64,000 nucleotides of DNA from Anoplopoma fimbria (taxonomy: Eukaryota > Chordata > Actinopteri > Perciformes > Anoplopomatidae). Location: contig NW_026553227.1 in NCBI RefSeq assembly GCF_027596085.1, positions 1 to 64,000 of the forward strand, in the 5' to 3' direction. The notes beneath the pieces were generated by a model. It did not search any database and was not told where the DNA came from. It saw nothing but the letters and a program-made list of their open reading frames with translations. The position numbers were made by a program, and so were the translations under genes. Shown one piece after another: positions 60,379 to 64,000 of the stretch (position 1 is its first letter; the number at the start of each line of letters is the position of its first letter).

Positions 60379-60980
60379 CAGATCTCAATCAGAGGTGATG
60401 CCAGTGAGGAGATCAGTATTCCTCTAATATCTGTCTGGTCTGCATGTTGTACTTCCAGGCAGGAAGCCAGAGGGCTATCAGAGCATGTAGCATAAAGGAT
60501 GACAGTGATCACAGCACAGTAAAGGGTTAACTGTAAAATCACTGCAAAGTACTGAATTAAACATACTGCACCAGCTGAAGCAGCTTGTCTTGCCAGTCTC
60601 TCTCCTCTGGGACTGAGTCAGAGCCACAGTGTCAGGGTGTCATTGTAAACCTCCATCACTGCCTGTGTCAGTCTTGTGTTTGACCTTTGGGACAGTTTAT
60701 GGCTCTTTGCTCCCTCACTCTTCCCATCCTGGCCTCTCCTGCTGTGACAGGCTGCTCCTTGTCCTTTGCCATGGCTAGAGGCTGTTCATGCCGGCTGGTT
60801 TGTTCACTGATGGGAATCTTCATGTCAGCCAGCTGAGTAACCTCTGGCCATGTGTGTCTGTGTAGGTGTGTAACCTTGGCAGTGGGTTGTGTTGTGTTTC
60901 TCTCTCCTGGCTTCCTGCCTGCTGTGTCTCTCTTAACCTCTTTGTGGGTCACATCCACTGCTGGAGCCTCTTTCATCTAT
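60379..60980 (+). repeat. Module B, copy 3
   Basis: It matches B2 over its whole length: CAGATCTCAATCAGAGG, ATTCCTCTAATATCTGTCTG, CAGGAAGCCAGAGGGCTATC, ATGACAGTGATCACAGCACA, CTCTCTCCTCTGGGACTGAG, AACCTCCATCACTGCCTGTG, TTTGGGACAG, TGGCCTCTCCTGCTGT, a TG-rich stretch, TCTCTCCTGG, GTCTCTCTTAACCTC and TCACATCCACTGCTGGAGCC. A 102-codon minus-strand frame (60668-60976) is not preserved in B2. Confidence 0.75.
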
Positions 60981-60984
60981 TTCA

Positions 60985-61910
60985 TGATGAGGACAGAAGT
61001 TAAACATCACAGACAGTGCAGGTGAAGTGACTTGTCATGGGCGCTTTTCAGATCTGCTCTCAGTATAACTGCTGCTGAAGCAGTTCGGTCTTTAAAACTG
61101 ATGACTGCAACATTTAAAGCTTCTCATTAACTTCCTGATTAGCTGAGGTTGAAATCAGTTGGTGGTTTAGAACATATTGATTTAGACAAGTAGCGAGGGA
61201 TAAGCATACATGCAGATAAGGATAGTGTAGGAGTCTTTAGGCCTCTAGTAGTTTACCACTGAGTCTTCTAAAGATGTTTCACTCCTCATGTGCACGTTTG
61301 ATAATCTCAGTGATGAACTCACATCCACACACTCAGCCCTGTAACATGTAGATACAACAGCTGCAGTAAGAAATGGTGATGTCTGACAAACAGTCCTACA
61401 GATTCCTCACAGTGTAGTCTGATGTCCTCTATAGTTAGCATACAGAGGTCTTTTTACATCAGAATCACTTTCATGTACCAATATGATTTAGTATTTTACA
61501 ATGGAAACATCTCCCATATGAGAAGATCCTACAATAAAGTCAAACATAATAAAAACATAGATATATTATATCATATTATATCTTGACTAATATCATATTT
61601 CATGTGATATTCATATGTTCAATCTGGGTATTAACAATAAACTAAGCACAAGGCAGAATGAAAGCTGCTGAAAAAAACCTGAAAGCCAAATTCAACAAAC
61701 TAAAGTGTGGCAGTAAATAAGGAGGTCATGGTTGGAAGTTATCCCCTTCTAAAGGACAATTGATGCTTTGGTTAGTTTTTCTAATTTGGTGATACTATGT
61801 GGTGAGGGAATGACAGAAGATGAGTCACTGTCAAAATAAGACAATAAGACAACATAGAACAAAACCTAAAGAAAAAATATTTACAGCCAAAGAGACAAAC
61901 AGATGAACTT
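60985..61910. other. Non-coding stretch, no gene seen
   Basis: Contains an AT-rich patch with repeated ATATTATATCATATT words at 61558-61620. No gene recognised. Confidence 0.45.
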
Positions 61911-61917
61911 CCTGTGG

Positions 61918-61938
61918 TTCAGCACCACGGACAGCTCC
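61918..61938 (+). promoter_or_regulatory. RE1/NRSE-like element (REST binding motif), strong match
   Basis: TTCAGCACC, two bases, then GGACAG followed by CTCC. By hand count 19 of 21 positions agree with the canonical RE1 consensus, and both half sites are intact with normal spacing. It is about 6.6 kb from the other RE1-like site (55337-55357) and on the same strand. RE1 sites usually lie within or near neuronal genes, but no such gene is visible in this window. Confidence 0.6.
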
Positions 61939-61939
61939 T

Positions 61940-62178
61940 CACATAAGACAAAGAAAAGCAACAAGTCCACACAGCTGTGGAGCAGCAACGAGGGACTGTT
62001 TGGCTTTTATGACATTAATAAACTGATTATGAAATATGTGTGCTAGTTAACTAGGTGATGATAAATTATTAACTAGTTGTTTTAGCTCTACTCATACAGT
62101 ATATGATGATTTATGGATGTCGAGACAGTGAGGGTTTAAGGCCTGGAGGACAGAGGATGAAACCTTTTCCTGGCCAAA

Positions 62179-62180
<2 letters not shown>
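61940..62180. other. Non-coding stretch, no gene seen
   Basis: Nothing definable between the RE1-like site and the CA array. Confidence 0.45.
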
Positions 62181-62181
<1 letters not shown>

Positions 62182-62217
<36 letters not shown>

Positions 62218-62237
62218 ACACACACACACACACACAC
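62182..62237 (+). repeat. (CA)n microsatellite, interrupted once
   Basis: CA array of about 56 bases with one CAGACA interruption near 62213. The Thr/His and Val/Cys frames across it are artefacts. Confidence 0.97.
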
Positions 62238-62239
62238 TG

Positions 62240-63620
62240 TCATTCCATGCAAAATATTCAGTTATTGTTTTACAGCAGACACACACTGCAAACAGAAGCA
62301 GGATACCAAGACACACAGACACTAAAGACCTCCAACAGCACCTCATGTTCTCTTCTTGTCTCAGTGTCTGACATCAGGGTTAAATGAGCAGGAAAGGTTT
62401 GGCAAAGAAACAGAGATATTTAAAGTTGAACTGTAAACTCTACCTTCAAACACAGATAATAACAACAGTTCAAGGTCAGAGTGGAGGAACCACTTACATA
62501 TTAACACAAATACACACTGTGTACTATATACAGCTGTGGTTCCTCTTTGTGATGAGTCTCTTTGGTGAATTACCATATAAATAACTGCCACTCATTTTAA
62601 ACAGCCTGTGGGGAGAATGAGAGTTATGAGGTGAGAAAGAGAGTATATCTGGCTCTTCTTAGAGGGCGGCATTGGAATATATTTCTCTCCATCTATTAGA
62701 CAGGATTTTTCTTTATCTGTACGTGTTCCTCTGTCCTTCTCTCACAGGTTCCTCTGGACAATAAATGCAATGAAACAACCAGGAGTGTTCCCTCAGTAAA
62801 TCATCACTGTTACTAGTTACAATAAGAAAGAGATGGGTCAAGTGTAATGAGCCAGAGAGTAACAGAGAGAGAGGAGAGGACCAAAAAGAAAGAATGAGAC
62901 AGAGCAGGATGAGAAAAGAAAAACAATTACACTTTAACAAAGTGTCCTTGTTCTCTCTGATCAACATTCATTTTCTCATCCAGTCAAGTAACAAATCTCT
63001 TCCTCTGACCTACATCTCTGCTCCATCGCAAGATTTCTGTAACCCCCCCCCACCTCCTCACATAGTTAGATTATCTTAATAGGTTATACAGACCAGATTT
63101 TGTCATTGAATGTAGGATGTTGGCCATGGGGGTTGTGCAGTATGTTGCCATTGTCAGAAAATGTATTTGTGAATCTACAAATTGTTTTCCTATTTTTCAG
63201 TTTAGACCCTCAGCTCTGCTCAGAAGTCAGAGATTAAAGTTACAGATTGAACTTTTGAACTAAATGTAATGTAATGTTATCAAGCTTAAACTCAACATTT
63301 ATTTTTGAAGAAAAACACATCCTGTTATATATCAGAATACAAATCTCCCCACATATTGAATACAGCAAACACTAAGAGCAGCTCTTTCATCCAGTGGGCC
63401 GTGGTCCAAACTCTTATCACAGCAATCAAACCTAATCAGGGACTCCAAACCAACACTTATTAGGCCTTAAGTCACGACTCTATCTCCATGTTAATCTGAT
63501 TAATGTCAAGAAGGTATCTCCACATGGAGACTTCTTACTGCTACACAAATAACACTACTTTTCCCACTGACACCAACATGCACAAGTGCTTTACTGATGA
63601 TTGAATAAGAGGCTGTGTAC
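62240..63620. other. Non-coding stretch, no gene seen
   Basis: A purine-rich stretch at 62860-62930 and a nine-base C run near 63043. Short frames on both strands at 62361-62591 and 62713-63079 have no recognisable protein. Confidence 0.45.
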
Positions 63621-63624
63621 CATC

Positions 63625-63915
63625 ATCCCACATGAGCAGACTCACTGCTTCAGGTCTTTGTCATTAGGAGGTGTTGGCCTACAGTGGTGGTCCTGCTGCT
63701 GTCTCTCTCCACTGCTCTGTGAGATGGAACTGCTCCAGTCAGACTCATTCTTCTCTCTTCACAGGTTTACAGCTACAGAACAGCTGCCAGAGTCTTTTAT
63801 TGGTTCTTATCAGCCCCCCCACCCTGCAGCATCTCTCTGATCTGATGCTGCTTGTTCACAGAAACTCAAGATATTTATGTAATGAGCCTCAGTGGTGAGA
63901 TTGAAACGTCTTCAT
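63625..63915 (+). repeat. Module A, copy 3
   Basis: It matches A1 and A2: CAGACTCACTGCTTCAGGTC-like lead-in, GTTGGCCTACAGTGGTGGTC, CTGCTGCTGTCTCTCTCCAC, TGCTCTGTGAGATGG, TTCTTCTCTCTTCACAG, GTTTACAGCTACAGAACAGC, CTTTTATTGGTTCTTATCAG, CCCTGCAGCA and TGAGATTGAAA. Part of the CAGGAGTCACAC block is deleted. Two overlapping plus-strand frames (63601-63840 and 63671-63898) cover it, but neither is conserved in A1 or A2. Confidence 0.75.
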
Positions 63916-63919
63916 ATCA

Positions 63920-64000
63920 CACAGGGATGAGACATGGTATCACTTAGTGTTGAATGATGCCTCACTCGTACAAATAACAGAGAGTTTTATGGGCTGTTGT
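63920..64000. other. Window end, no gene seen
   Basis: The last bases follow module A3. Too short to classify. Confidence 0.4.

Noticed and set aside
60668..60976. A 102-codon minus-strand frame over module B3, hydrophilic and compositionally even.
   Set aside because: The matching region of B2 does not keep the frame open, and no domain is recognisable, so conservation does not support coding.

Overview
The window looks like vertebrate, most likely teleost fish, nuclear DNA. It is AT-rich and CpG-poor, carries long (GT)n/(CA)n microsatellites, and has one fragment resembling a fish tRNA-derived SINE. It shows no bacterial, phage, plasmid or organellar organisation. I recognise no protein-coding exon, rRNA, functional tRNA, known microRNA or CRISPR array. 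The longest open frame is 143 codons (6591-7022) and resembles no family I know; the other open frames of 60-124 codons look like chance frames or microsatellite read-through. I read this as intergenic, or deep intronic, DNA from a gene-poor region. Single short exons cannot be excluded without RNA or protein alignment.

The main structure is a set of diverged sequence modules, each present two to four times and, as far as I could see by eye, always on the same strand. I labelled them C, I, Z, N, K, A, E, F, R, D, B, G and H. In window order: C1 (1.1 kb), I1 (2.1), Z1 (3.9), I2 (5.8), N1 (9.1), K1 (13.8), A1 (14.6), E1 (18.9), C2 (19.6), N2 (20.4), F1 (21.5), R1 (27.7), E2 (27.9), Z2 (29.3), D1 (33.9), B1 (34.4), R2 (35.1), E3 (36.6), G1 (39.2), A2 (42.2), F2 (47.0), H1 (47.9), B2 (50.8), B4 3' part (52.4), K2 (53.7), G2 (57.3), H2 (57.7), D2 (59.9), B3 (60.7), A3 (63.7). 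Most copy-to-copy distances fall near 8-10, 16-18 or 25-27 kb, and the modules recur in nearly one cyclic order. This suggests an old, eroded tandem array with a unit of roughly 9 kb. It is an inference from visual alignment and needs a self dot-plot.

Other supported content: (GT)45 at 12.4 kb with a 16-bp perfect inverted repeat just after it; (CA)48 at 20.7 kb; a trinucleotide array at 21.4 kb; (GT)n at 22.3 and 49.0 kb; (GAAA)n at 37.4 kb; (GT)48 at 52.3 kb, which lies inside a B module; (TA)n at 55.2 kb; (CT)n(CA)n at 58.1 kb; and (CA)n at 62.2 kb. A block of A-runs, T-runs, C-runs and TA at 54.09-54.44 kb may be an assembly artefact. Local tandem duplications occur at 9.9 and 31.2-31.7 kb.

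Possible regulatory sequence includes two good matches to the REST/NRSF RE1 element (55337-55357 and 61918-61938) and two DR1 nuclear-receptor motifs (13256-13268 and 24829-24841). No gene network can be described, because no gene is recognisable. The RE1 motifs are the only hint about nearby biology: such sites are typical around neuronal genes.
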